Of a stretch of 64,000 nt of DNA, positions 8,110-18,507 are shown in pieces (position 1 is the first letter of the stretch; each line of letters begins with the position of its first letter). The notes below the pieces were generated by a model that saw only the letters and a list, made by a program, of their open reading frames with translations, ran no database searches and was not told the DNA's origin. The DNA comes from PALSA-1353 sp036267155 (GTDB taxonomy: Bacteria > Planctomycetota > Phycisphaerae > Tepidisphaerales > Tepidisphaeraceae), in NCBI GenBank assembly GCA_036267155.1, contig DATAWP010000022.1, positions 1 through 64,000 of the forward strand, given 5' to 3'. A program made the translations under genes and the position numbers.

Positions 8110-8550
8110 TCAGGGCGTGAGAACCTGAATCCGCGAAAATGGCTTAAAATCGTCGCTGTTAAACGTGTAAATCCTGCCGATACCGCTGGCCATCATTGTG
8201 GCGACGAGTTGAAGATCGAAAATATCGCTACCGACAACGGCATGGTCGCGTAATAGGTCGCACCAGCGCGCCACTACGTCCGTGGGCTGATGCACCAACG
8301 CCAGCCCGGGCATTGCTAAAAATCGTTCGATGGTATCGACTGCTTCGGCTGCGCTGCGGGGATTGGTGGCGCGACGCGGGTTGGTGACGACCGAATAAAA
8401 CTCTGCCATTGTTTGGGCCGCGACAAATAGAGCGGCATCCGCGCTGCGGGCCTTTTCCACCAGCACACGACATGCCGCGTGCTGCGGCGCATCGTGGTAA
8501 AGCGAGTAGACAAGGACGTTGGTATCCAGCAGCGCCGGTTCATTTGGCAT
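8110..8550 (-). CDS. PIN-domain ribonuclease toxin (VapC-like)
   Basis: A 146-residue PIN-domain protein, the toxin of a type II toxin-antitoxin pair; VapC-type toxins cleave RNA with Mg2+ held by clustered acidic residues. These are visible: Asp in LLDTNVLVYSLYHD near residue 9, Glu in QTMAEFYSVVTNP near 53, and Asp residues in VGSDIFDLQLVATM near 111-115. The ATG at 8550 (MPNEPALLDTN) overlaps the end of the upstream antitoxin gene by 11 nt, showing translational coupling; an ATG 18 nt further upstream is less likely. Confidence 0.85.
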   Translation of the reverse strand: MPNEPALLDTNVLVYSLYHDAPQHAACRVLVEKARSADAALFVAAQTMAEFYSVVTNPRRATNPRSAAEAVDTIERFLAMPGLALVHQPTDVVARWCDLLRDHAVVGSDIFDLQLVATMMASGIGRIYTFNSDDFKPFSRIQVLTP

Positions 8551-8734
8551 CGTCGTAGATCTCCGCACGTCTCAACGTGCCGAGCACCGTTCCCGGCCAC
8601 GACGGCAACTGCGCGGGTTCACGGCGTGGATTGCGCGATTTATCTGCCTTCGCCTGGTTTCTAAGGGTCTGCACCATTGTTTCAATGGCCTTTGCCACGG
8701 GTTCCGGAAGATCGTGAACATCGATGGTTCGCAT
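8540..8734 (-). CDS. Antitoxin partner of the PIN-domain toxin
   Basis: A 64-residue, charged protein beginning MRTIDVHDLPEPVAKAIETM. Position directly before the PIN toxin with an 11-nt overlap, size, and an N-terminal strand-helix that resembles short DNA-binding antitoxins support the call. The C-terminal half is basic and proline-rich and would bind the toxin. An in-frame start at 8773 would add 13 residues (MESGRYNVNPETN); the ATG at 8734 fits the conserved motif start. Autoregulation of the pair is usual in such systems but no operator was identified. Confidence 0.7.
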   Translation of the reverse strand: MRTIDVHDLPEPVAKAIETMVQTLRNQAKADKSRNPRREPAQLPSWPGTVLGTLRRAEIYDDAK

Positions 8735-8845
8735 GTTGGTCTCTGGGTTCACATTATATCGGCCCGATTCCAATATCGGAACAATTCCCGACCGTTATCC
8801 GCCCCTCAACCTCCGCGTTATGGCTCACGCGCCCCGCACATCTGC

Positions 8846-8955
8846 TCAGTCCGCACCCGGAATGTGGGCCAGGAAAACTTGCAAAGCAGACTCTGGCTCG
8901 TCCCAAACCGCCGGCCCGCCGAGATTGATGGAATCGTGCTGGACCAATGTCATCC
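8846..8955 (-). pseudogene. C-terminal remnant of a prepilin-like protein
   Basis: The minus strand reads TLVQHDSINLGGPAVWDEPE followed by SALQVFLAHIPGAD and a TGA at 8848-8846. This matches the C-terminus of the intact prepilin-like gene at 11743-12762 (TTLAQQEAINLAGSTVYDDP, then FALQVFLANNPGAN) almost residue for residue. No upstream coding part is present, so only about 36 codons of a second copy survive. The rest of the 390-bp gap between 8774 and 9165 shows no gene. Confidence 0.75.
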
Positions 8956-9165
8956 GCGGCCGCCCGCGGTGAATTGAATGCGCCGCAGCCGTTATATATG
9001 CTCTTGCGATTGAAGTCTGACAATGCGGATCATGAAAAAACTGGGGCAGCGGACCAGGAAAATGTTTTGACGGTTTATTTTTCCACGCCGGCGGCGCGCT
9101 TTGGCCGTGAACGGCATTTGTAATTCGTATTTTTCATTAGTCAGCTCTGTCGCGGGAGATTGGAT

Positions 9166-11694
9166 ATGCAAACCAGACGCGAATTTTTGAAGAACGCGGC
9201 GATATTGTCGGGGATCATCGGAACGTGGGGCGCTCTGGAAGGGTCGATCGCCAAGGCGCTGGCCATCGATCCGGATCCGGGGAGCAGCTACCTCGATGCG
9301 GAACACATCGTCATTCTCATGCAGGAAAATCGGTCCTTCGACCACTGCTTCGGAACGCTCCGGGGCGTGCGCGGCTATAACGATCCACGGGCGATCACGC
9401 TGCCGAACGACAATCCGGTGTGGGTTCAGACGAATGCGGCCGGCGAAAGCTATGCGCCGTTTCGGCTGAATCTCAAAGACACCAAGGCGACATGGATGGG
9501 CTTTCTGCCGCATAGCTGGCACAGCCAGGTCGATGCGCGCAATCATGGGAAATATGATCAATGGCTCGAAGCCAAGCGATCGGGCCACAAGGCATACACC
9601 GATATGCCGCTGACGCTGGGGTATTACAATCGGGAGGACATTCCGTTTTATTACGCACTGGCGGACGGGTTCACCGTGTGCGACCAGCATTTCTGTTCAT
9701 CGCTCACGCCGACGCTGCCGAACCGGCTCTATTTCTGGACCGGTACGGTGCGGAACCATCCCAGCCCGGATTCGCCGGCGTACGTGGAAAACGACCCGAT
9801 CATGCACAACGACTGGACGCCCGGCTGGACGACGTTTCCCGAACGGCTGGAAGACCATGGGATCGACTGGAAAATTTACCAGAACGAGCTGTACATTGAG
9901 ACGGGTTTCAGTTCCGAAGAGGAAGCGTGGCTGTCCAATTTCGGATGCAACGTGATGGAATATTTCGCGCAGTATCACGTGAAGGCGAACAAGCGGCATC
10001 GCGATTTTTTTAAGAAGCAGGGGCCGCTGTTTGCCGGCCGAGCCGCGGCCATTCAGAAAAAGCTTGACGAGCCGGGGCTGCCCGAGGAGCAGAGCTATCA
10101 CTTGAAGCAACAACTGAAAGACCTGACGTGGATGGTCAAGGACTACGAAGCGGAAAAAAAGAACTGGGATCAGGAGGCCTTTGCGAAGTTATCGCCGCGC
10201 GAAAAGAGTCTTCACGAAAAGGCGTTTTGCACTAACGCCGGCGATCCGGATTACCGCGAGCTTGCGGAGCTGACGTATCAGGATGGCGACGCCGAGCGTC
10301 GCGTACAGGTGCCCAAGGGGGACGTTTTCCACCAGTTTCGCGAAGACGTGAAGGGGGGAACGCTGCCCGCGGTCAGTTGGCTGGTAGCTCCGGAAAGGCT
10401 TTCGGATCATCCCGAATCCGCGTGGTATGGGGCCTGGTTTATATCCGAGGCGCTGCGCATCTTAACCGAGAATCCCGAGGTCTGGAAAAAGACAGTTTTC
10501 ATCCTGACTTATGACGAAAACGACGGATATTTCGATCACGTGCCGCCGTTTGTGGCGCCGGATCCGCGCCGGCGGGAAACGGGATTCACGTCCAAGGGGC
10601 TGGATGCGAGCCTGGAATATGTTCACTTGGAGCAGGATGAGAAAGTGGATCCTCGGTCGCCGCGGCAGAGTCCGATCGGGCTGGGATACCGCGTGCCGAT
10701 GGTAATCGCCTCGCCGTGGAGCCGGGGCGGGTGCGTCTGCTCGCAGGTGTTCGATAACACCTCGGTGCTGATGTTCCTGGAGAAGTTTCTTTCCGAAAAA
10801 ACAGGCCGGCCGATCAAGGAAACCAACATCAGTTCCTGGCGGCGAGCGATTTGCGGCGATCTCACCTCCGCCTTTCAGCCCTCGCCCGATGGAAAAGAGG
10901 CCAACCCCGAATTCCTGTCACTCGACCCTTTTGTGCAGCAGATTTATGACGCGCAGTTCAAGCCGCTCCCAGGATACAAGGCGCTGTCGAAGCAGGAAAT
11001 CGAACAGATCCGACAAGATCCGCGGAGTTCCGAATTGATGTCCAGGCAGGAGCCTGGAATTCGCCGTTCTTGTGCGCTGCCCTATGAGTTGTACGTAGAC
11101 GGCTCGCTGAGCGAAGACCGGTCTCGCTTCATCATTCGTCTTGAGACCAGAAATGATCGCTTTGCGGAACGAGCGGTTGGATGCCCGTTCACCGTGTATG
11201 CGAGGACGGGAAACGACGTGATCATACGGAACTACGCCGTGGCCGCCGGCGATCGCCTGGAAGATTCCTGGGCCATGCGTGATTTCGCCAACGGCATCTA
11301 CCACCTGCAGGTCTACGGCCCCAATGGTTTCTTTCGCGAGTTCATTGGCACGGTGGATGACCCGGCGGTGGAAATCCGCCTGGGGTACAGCCAAATCAGT
11401 GCCACCAATCACGCTTTGAATGGCAATGTTGAGGTGCGGGCGGTCAATCGCGACGGCCAGAAAGGCTTCACGGTTGAAGTTGCCGATCGATCCTACAAGA
11501 CCGGCGCTCAACAGCGTTCGGTTCCGCCTGGTGGGAACGCCGTGCTGGTGATGGATACTCGGCACAGCTTTCGATGGTACGATTTTGGCCTCGAAATCGA
11601 GCCGATCGGGAACTTCCAGCGGCGGTTCGCCGGACGTGTTGAAACCGGGCAATGGAGCTTCAGCGACCCGGCCATGGGCGCGGTTGTTGGTTAG
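9166..11694 (+). CDS. Phosphocholine-specific phospholipase C, Tat-exported
   Basis: An 842-residue protein of the bacterial phospholipase C/acid phosphatase (phosphoesterase) family. It has a twin-arginine signal at the very start (MQTRREFLKNAAIL), then the catalytic-domain motif IVILMQENRSFDHCFGTLRG near residue 47. Further family segments are LTPTLPNRLYFWTG near 182 and FILTYDENDGYFDHVPPF near 444. Two C-terminal DUF756-type beta domains follow. Such enzymes hydrolyse phosphatidylcholine or sphingomyelin head groups outside the cytoplasm and release phosphocholine. GGGAG at 9154-9158 supports the ATG at 9166. It is a single gene and of full length. Confidence 0.93.
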   Translation: MQTRREFLKNAAILSGIIGTWGALEGSIAKALAIDPDPGSSYLDAEHIVILMQENRSFDHCFGTLRGVRGYNDPRAITLPNDNPVWVQTNAAGESYAPFRLNLKDTKATWMGFLPHSWHSQVDARNHGKYDQWLEAKRSGHKAYTDMPLTLGYYNREDIPFYYALADGFTVCDQHFCSSLTPTLPNRLYFWTGTVRNHPSPDSPAYVENDPIMHNDWTPGWTTFPERLEDHGIDWKIYQNELYIETGFSSEEEAWLSNFGCNVMEYFAQYHVKANKRHRDFFKKQGPLFAGRAAAIQKKLDEPGLPEEQSYHLKQQLKDLTWMVKDYEAEKKNWDQEAFAKLSPREKSLHEKAFCTNAGDPDYRELAELTYQDGDAERRVQVPKGDVFHQFREDVKGGTLPAVSWLVAPERLSDHPESAWYGAWFISEALRILTENPEVWKKTVFILTYDENDGYFDHVPPFVAPDPRRRETGFTSKGLDASLEYVHLEQDEKVDPRSPRQSPIGLGYRVPMVIASPWSRGGCVCSQVFDNTSVLMFLEKFLSEKTGRPIKETNISSWRRAICGDLTSAFQPSPDGKEANPEFLSLDPFVQQIYDAQFKPLPGYKALSKQEIEQIRQDPRSSELMSRQEPGIRRSCALPYELYVDGSLSEDRSRFIIRLETRNDRFAERAVGCPFTVYARTGNDVIIRNYAVAAGDRLEDSWAMRDFANGIYHLQVYGPNGFFREFIGTVDDPAVEIRLGYSQISATNHALNGNVEVRAVNRDGQKGFTVEVADRSYKTGAQQRSVPPGGNAVLVMDTRHSFRWYDFGLEIEPIGNFQRRFAGRVETGQWSFSDPAMGAVVG

Positions 11695-11742
11695 GATCGC
11701 CCAGTTCGCGGTTTCGAGCAAAGCCCGAGGGGTGCAATTGAA

Positions 11743-12762
11743 TTAGTTTGCGCCCGGATTGTTGGCCAGGAAAACTTGCAGCGCAAAACCCGGATCGTCG
11801 TAGACCGTCGATCCCGCCAGATTGATGGCCTCCTGCTGCGCCAATGTAGTGATTCCGCCATTGCCGCTGTAGCTGGAGGTTTTGGCGTAGGAGCAGGGGA
11901 ATTGATTTCCATTTAATGATTCGACGTGGCCGTCGGCGAAACCGACGTTGGCCATCGTGTTCGCTCCGGCCGGACCGGAGTGGCGAAATCCGATGCGGCC
12001 ATTTTTCATTGCGATCTGATCGACCGATTGACGGCCCATGTACACGCCGTCGGCCGCGACGACCAGGAGCGATGAATGCTTGATGTTCGTGGTTTTGTGC
12101 AGACCGATGTAGTTGCCATCGGCGTCGGGGCCGAATCCAACCGACGCGGTGTAGTACAAATCGTTCTGAGGAATGCTCGCGACCGATCCGCCGATAGGGT
12201 TGTAGGCGTTAATCCAGTAGCTGCAGCGGATGATCTTGTTATATCCCTGGGCGGGCCAGGTGACGGCGATTTGCGGATCGCTGTCGCCGTAGGTGGGACC
12301 GGCGAACTCCATGGGCCACTGGATCCACCCGCGCGGATTGGCCTGATAGGTCCCCGTTTGGCCGGCGGCCATGCCGTTGATGTCTACGGTGTTTGGGCAA
12401 TAGAAAACAGTGTTGGTGTCCTGGGCGGCGCTGCGGACGAATCCGTCGCGGTCGAGGATGCACGGCCAACCATCCATGATGACGCCGGGGCCGGAAGTCC
12501 AGTTTGACGCCGCGCCCGGCTGTTGCGGCAAGTTGTACGAGGGGATGATGTAACCATTGTTCTGGGCCGAGTAGGCGAACAGGCCCATGGAGATTTGGCG
12601 GAGGTTGGACATGCACCTGATGGAATTGGCCTGCTCGCGGGCTTTGTTCAAGGCTGGAAGCAGCAGGGAAATCAGGATGGCGATAATGCCCACGACGACG
12701 AGAAGCTCGACGAGAGTAAAGCCACCGCGAACGTTTTGCTGAGGATAAGAACGTGGCGACAT
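11743..12762 (-). CDS. Prepilin-like secreted protein with type IV N-terminal methylation motif
   Basis: A 339-residue protein with a type IV prepilin leader and cleavage motif (RGGFTLVELLVVVGI, cleavage after Gly14), then a hydrophobic helix and NKAREQANSIRCMSNLRQI. The C-terminal part has the H-x9-DG style ending found in planctomycete paralogues (FRHSGPAGANTMANVGFADG). These proteins occur in tens to hundreds of copies in Planctomycetes and are probably processed by the type II/IV prepilin peptidase; the exact role is unknown. A remnant of a second copy lies at 8846-8955. Confidence 0.88.
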   Translation of the reverse strand: MSPRSYPQQNVRGGFTLVELLVVVGIIAILISLLLPALNKAREQANSIRCMSNLRQISMGLFAYSAQNNGYIIPSYNLPQQPGAASNWTSGPGVIMDGWPCILDRDGFVRSAAQDTNTVFYCPNTVDINGMAAGQTGTYQANPRGWIQWPMEFAGPTYGDSDPQIAVTWPAQGYNKIIRCSYWINAYNPIGGSVASIPQNDLYYTASVGFGPDADGNYIGLHKTTNIKHSSLLVVAADGVYMGRQSVDQIAMKNGRIGFRHSGPAGANTMANVGFADGHVESLNGNQFPCSYAKTSSYSGNGGITTLAQQEAINLAGSTVYDDPGFALQVFLANNPGAN

Positions 12763-12828
12763 GAAGCCAATCTAACCACGGCGAAGCTTTCTCTCCACCA
12801 AATCGTTTCCAAAAGAATCAAAGTCGGG

Positions 12829-12899
12829 CACAGAGTTCACAGAGGACACGGAGAAGATCAGGCGGCTCTGTGCCCTCGGTGTTCTCTGTGTGCTCTGTG
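12829..12899. repeat. Dispersed-type inverted repeat of CACAGAG units
   Basis: The left arm (12829-12855, built from CACAGAG and CACAGAGGACAC) pairs imperfectly with the right arm (12866-12899, with CTCTGTG, TTCTCTGTG and CTCTGTG). It lies in the divergent gap between the prepilin-like gene and the AIM24 pair. Repeats of this composition are familiar as dispersed non-coding elements in many environmental genomes; no second copy occurs in this window. Confidence 0.55.
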
Positions 12900-12990
12900 C
12901 TGGCCTTTAACAACACATTTTACGCAGGGAATAGCTGGATCTTCCCTGTCGCGGAATCCAACTAAATCGGCGATCGCCTCAACATTTTGT

Positions 12991-12996
12991 TATGAT
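12991..12996 (+). promoter_or_regulatory. -10 box TATGAT close to a start codon
   Basis: TATGAT ends 8 nt before the ATG at 13005, and no Shine-Dalgarno sequence lies between. Transcription would start at or within a few bases of the ATG, which suggests a leaderless message for the first AIM24-family gene. A -35 box is not obvious. Confidence 0.4.
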
Positions 12997-13004
12997 TTCC
13001 CGTC

Positions 13005-13814
13005 ATGGAAGCTCTTCAGCGAATCGTTTGCGATTGGTGCGGCGGGCAAAGTCCGCCGGGAGCCGTTTCCTGCATAACATGTGGCGCACCGCTGAATGTG
13101 AAAAACCTCGTCAGCGACTCCGGTTGGCGCGAGGCGCCGCGGCTGCGCGATATGTCGGAAGTGAAATTCGGGTCCAGCGTCTGTCAGGTCGAAGGGGAAA
13201 TCGTTCCGGTCGCCGACATCACGCTCGGGGGAAACGACGCGATCTTTTTTGAGCATCATGTGCTGCTGTGGAAAGACGACACGGTGCGAATGGACGTGAT
13301 GCCGCTGCAAGGCGGGATCAAGCGGGCGCTGGCGGGGATGCCGTTCGTCGTTTCTATCGCGTCGGGACAGGGACGGGTTGCGTTTTCGCGCGACGCGGCG
13401 GGTGAGCTGGTCGTTCTTCCTCTGCATCCGGGTATGGAATTGGATGTGCGCGAACACGCTTTTCTGCTCTGCTCGCATACTGTGAATTATTCGTACACCC
13501 GCGTGCAGGGGCTGCGCAATATTCTCTTCGGCGGGCAGGGGATGTTCATGGATCGCTTCGTCGCTCAGAACTCGCCGGGCCTGCTGATTCTTCACGGATA
13601 TGGCAACGTGTTCGAGCGCCGGCTGGCTCCGGGGGAGAGCGTCCTGCTGGAGCCGGGTGGGTTTCTGTACAAAGACGCATCCGTCACCATGAACGCGGAA
13701 ACGCAAAAGCTGACCACCGGGTTTTTCGGCGGCGTCGGCATGACTCTGGCCCGCATGACCGGGCCAGGGCGGCTCGGGATTCAATCGATGTATCACCATC
13801 ACCACACGGAATAG
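13005..13814 (+). CDS. AIM24-family protein with N-terminal zinc ribbon (first of pair)
   Basis: A 269-residue protein. Residues 9-27 carry a zinc ribbon (CDWCGG then CITCGAP). The rest is an AIM24/TIGR00266 beta-sandwich domain: FGSSVCQVEGEIVPVADITL near 54, GQGRVAFSRDAAGELVVLPL near 125, MFMDRFVAQNSPGLLILHGY near 180 and MTGPGRLGIQSMY near the end. The molecular role of bacterial AIM24 proteins is not established; the mitochondrial homologue affects inner-membrane organisation. The stop is 3 nt before the next gene, a paralogue. It ends in a natural run of four His residues. Confidence 0.85.
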   Translation: MEALQRIVCDWCGGQSPPGAVSCITCGAPLNVKNLVSDSGWREAPRLRDMSEVKFGSSVCQVEGEIVPVADITLGGNDAIFFEHHVLLWKDDTVRMDVMPLQGGIKRALAGMPFVVSIASGQGRVAFSRDAAGELVVLPLHPGMELDVREHAFLLCSHTVNYSYTRVQGLRNILFGGQGMFMDRFVAQNSPGLLILHGYGNVFERRLAPGESVLLEPGGFLYKDASVTMNAETQKLTTGFFGGVGMTLARMTGPGRLGIQSMYHHHHTE

Positions 13815-13817
13815 ATC

Positions 13818-14723
13818 ATGTCCACCGCCCCGCAAACGAGCTATCGCTGTCCATGGTGTGGACACCCCTCCGACGCCAGTTCCGCGAGCTGCCCACGCTG
13901 CGGGGCGCCGGTCGATGTGAAAATGGCCGTCTCCAAATCCGGCTGGGACGAATTGCCGGCGATCCGGGACATGGCCAGGATCCAGTTCGGCCAATCGTTC
14001 TGCCAGATCGAAGGCAAATATGTCCCTGTCGCCGATTTTAAGCTGGCGGCCAGCGACGGCGTTTATTTCGCGCACCATCTGCTGCTGTGGAAGGACGAGC
14101 AGGTACAGATCAGCAAGATGCCTCTGGCTGGGGGGTGGAAACGATTGTTAGCGGGGTTGCCGCTGATCATGACGCAGACAAGCGGGCCGGGGCGGATCGC
14201 ATTTTCCAAGGATGCCCCTGGCGAGTTGATCGCACTGCCACTGGAAATCGGGCAGTCCGTGGATGTCCGCGAGCACGTTTTTCTCATCGCCACCAGCCAG
14301 GTCGCCTACGACTGGTTTAAATCCGGCATCTGGTTTACCACCCAGAACGGCAAAGATACTGAAACGCATTATCCCATCGGCATGTTCATGGACCGTTTCA
14401 CGGCCGCTACGGCTCCAGGATTGCTGTTGCTTCACGGCAACGGCAATGTTTTTGTTCGCAATCTTCAGCCGGGCCAGCAAATCGTTATCAAGCCGACCTC
14501 GCTGCTGTACAAAGATCCGACGGTTTCGATGAATCTGCACCTGGAATACCCTGGGGGAATGTACGGCGCATTCCATCCCTGGGGCCGTTGGAGCAGCCGA
14601 TACGTCTGGCTCCGGCTGACCGGGCCCGGCCGGGTGGCGGTGCAATCCCATTTCGAGCCGTTTGAAGATCCCGTCTTCGCCATCCGCGGCAGCGAACCGA
14701 TGACGACGACGCGGCAGTGGTGA
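13818..14723 (+). CDS. AIM24-family protein with N-terminal zinc ribbon (second of pair)
   Basis: A 301-residue paralogue of the preceding gene, with the same plan: zinc ribbon at residues 11-27 (CPWCGH and CPRCGAP), then the AIM24 domain with FGQSFCQIEGKYVPVADFKL near 56, SGPGRIAFSKDAPGELIALP near 119 and LTGPGRVAVQSHFEPF at the end. The linker SGWxExPxxRDM after the ribbon is conserved between both copies. The two genes sit 3 nt apart and must arise from a tandem duplication; the second has an insertion of about 30 residues near the C-terminal strands. Joint transcription is near certain. Confidence 0.85.
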   Translation: MSTAPQTSYRCPWCGHPSDASSASCPRCGAPVDVKMAVSKSGWDELPAIRDMARIQFGQSFCQIEGKYVPVADFKLAASDGVYFAHHLLLWKDEQVQISKMPLAGGWKRLLAGLPLIMTQTSGPGRIAFSKDAPGELIALPLEIGQSVDVREHVFLIATSQVAYDWFKSGIWFTTQNGKDTETHYPIGMFMDRFTAATAPGLLLLHGNGNVFVRNLQPGQQIVIKPTSLLYKDPTVSMNLHLEYPGGMYGAFHPWGRWSSRYVWLRLTGPGRVAVQSHFEPFEDPVFAIRGSEPMTTTRQW

Positions 14724-14794
14724 GCATTCAAAACACCCAAAAAATCAAGCAATATGAAGCGAAGAACCGTATAATGAAGCATCGGAGCAACCGT

Positions 14795-15013
14795 ATGACT
14801 TACCGTGGTCGAATGAAAAATGGTGTTATCGTGCTGGAATCGCCCGCATCGCTTCCGGAGGGATCGGAAGTTGAGGTCAATCCGTTGCAGGAGGACCAGA
14901 ATATTCCGACTCTTCATGAGCGCTTGAAGGATGTCATCGGTGCAGCAGACGGTCTCCCTGCTGACTCATCCGTCAATCACGATCATTATCTTTATGGGGT
15001 GCCGAAGAAGTGA
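14795..15013 (+). CDS. Antitoxin of a PIN-domain toxin-antitoxin pair
   Basis: A 72-residue protein beginning MTYRGRMKNGVIVLESPASL and continuing PEGSEVEV, a beta-hairpin antitoxin type often seen in cyanobacteria and planctomycetes before PIN toxins. GGAG at 14784-14787 lies 7 nt before the ATG at 14795 and decides the start over the ATG at 14774. TATAAT at 14770-14775 is a suitable -10 box. The stop overlaps the start of the toxin gene by 4 nt. Confidence 0.75.
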   Translation: MTYRGRMKNGVIVLESPASLPEGSEVEVNPLQEDQNIPTLHERLKDVIGAADGLPADSSVNHDHYLYGVPKK

Positions 15014-15420
15014 TCCCGGGATTTGGCGATACCTCCTATTATTTGGCGATACTTGTCCCGCAGGATGTCAATCACGGCGCCGCCGACGGATTGGCTCGGC
15101 AATTCAGGCGACGAGTCGTTACCCACGAATTCATTTTGTTGGAAATAGGGAATTTCCTGTCCGGTTCAGGATCCCGCGCCAAATTTGAGCCTTTCGTCCG
15201 TTCCCTCCGCGCTGACCGCTTTACAACCATCTTAACAGCCTCGTCTGATCTTCTAAATCGGGGAGTCGCACTCTATCACGATCGCTTGGACAAGACCTGG
15301 TCCCTCACCGATTGCATCTCCTTCGAAATCATGCGGGAGCGCGGGATCACCGACGCCCTCACCGCCGATAGGCATTTCGAGCAGGCTGGTTTCAATATTC
15401 TTCTCAAATCCCCGCAATAG
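15010..15420 (+). CDS. PIN-domain ribonuclease toxin
   Basis: A 136-residue PIN-domain protein starting at a GTG that overlaps the antitoxin stop (GTGA, 4 nt). Acidic active-site residues are visible: Asp in GDTSYYLAILVPQD at residue 7, Glu in HEFILLEIGNFLSG near 44, and Asp in WSLTDCISFEIMRERGITDA near 99 and TADRHFEQAGF near 116. Members cut RNA and are held inactive by the paired antitoxin. It differs from the other PIN toxin at 8110-8550 in length and in its SLTDCISF motif, so the two systems are not recent copies. Confidence 0.85.
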   Translation: MIPGFGDTSYYLAILVPQDVNHGAADGLARQFRRRVVTHEFILLEIGNFLSGSGSRAKFEPFVRSLRADRFTTILTASSDLLNRGVALYHDRLDKTWSLTDCISFEIMRERGITDALTADRHFEQAGFNILLKSPQ

Positions 15421-15453
15421 CCGTCGCGATCGATCGTCCCTTCGCCGCTCAAA

Positions 15454-15482
15454 TTGACACCCTTTTCGCCCACTCCTATACT
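15454..15482 (+). promoter_or_regulatory. Near-consensus sigma70 promoter of ppdK
   Basis: TTGACA at 15454-15459 and TATACT at 15477-15482 are separated by exactly 17 nt. The predicted start of transcription is near 15489, giving a leader of about 60 nt with GGAG before the ppdK ATG at 15551. Confidence 0.8.
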
Positions 15483-15550
15483 GCCCCCCTCGTTTAGCGA
15501 AAAACTCGTTTTCCCACGGAAAAATCAACGCATTTTGTGGAGATTCCAAC

Positions 15551-18259
<2,709 letters not shown>

Positions 18260-18459
18260 AAATATTTTCTTCCCTTCCAAACGGCGTAAGTAGCGGCCTC
18301 ATGCGGATTTCGGCTTGTGTTTCCGGTCGCGCGTTCGGTTCGGGCCAATATGTCGACAAAAAAGTAGAGCGGGGCGCCTCAACCAGCATGAGAAAAAGAT
18401 TTGCACGGCCCGAGAAATCTTATCTCGACGATCTAACGCATCAGTGGTAGCATCGCACC

Positions 18460-18487
18460 CTGCGCGTCTAGAGAGAGGAACGCGCAG
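18460..18487. other. Short perfect hairpin upstream of the acyltransferase gene
   Basis: CTGCGCGT at 18460-18467 pairs with ACGCGCAG at 18480-18487 across a 12-nt loop. It lies 20 bp before the ATG at 18508. It could be an operator or an mRNA leader hairpin; there is no T-run for a terminator. The remaining 18260-18459 shows nothing else. Confidence 0.35.
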
Positions 18488-18507
18488 CTTATTTCCCCAT
18501 AATTCCC

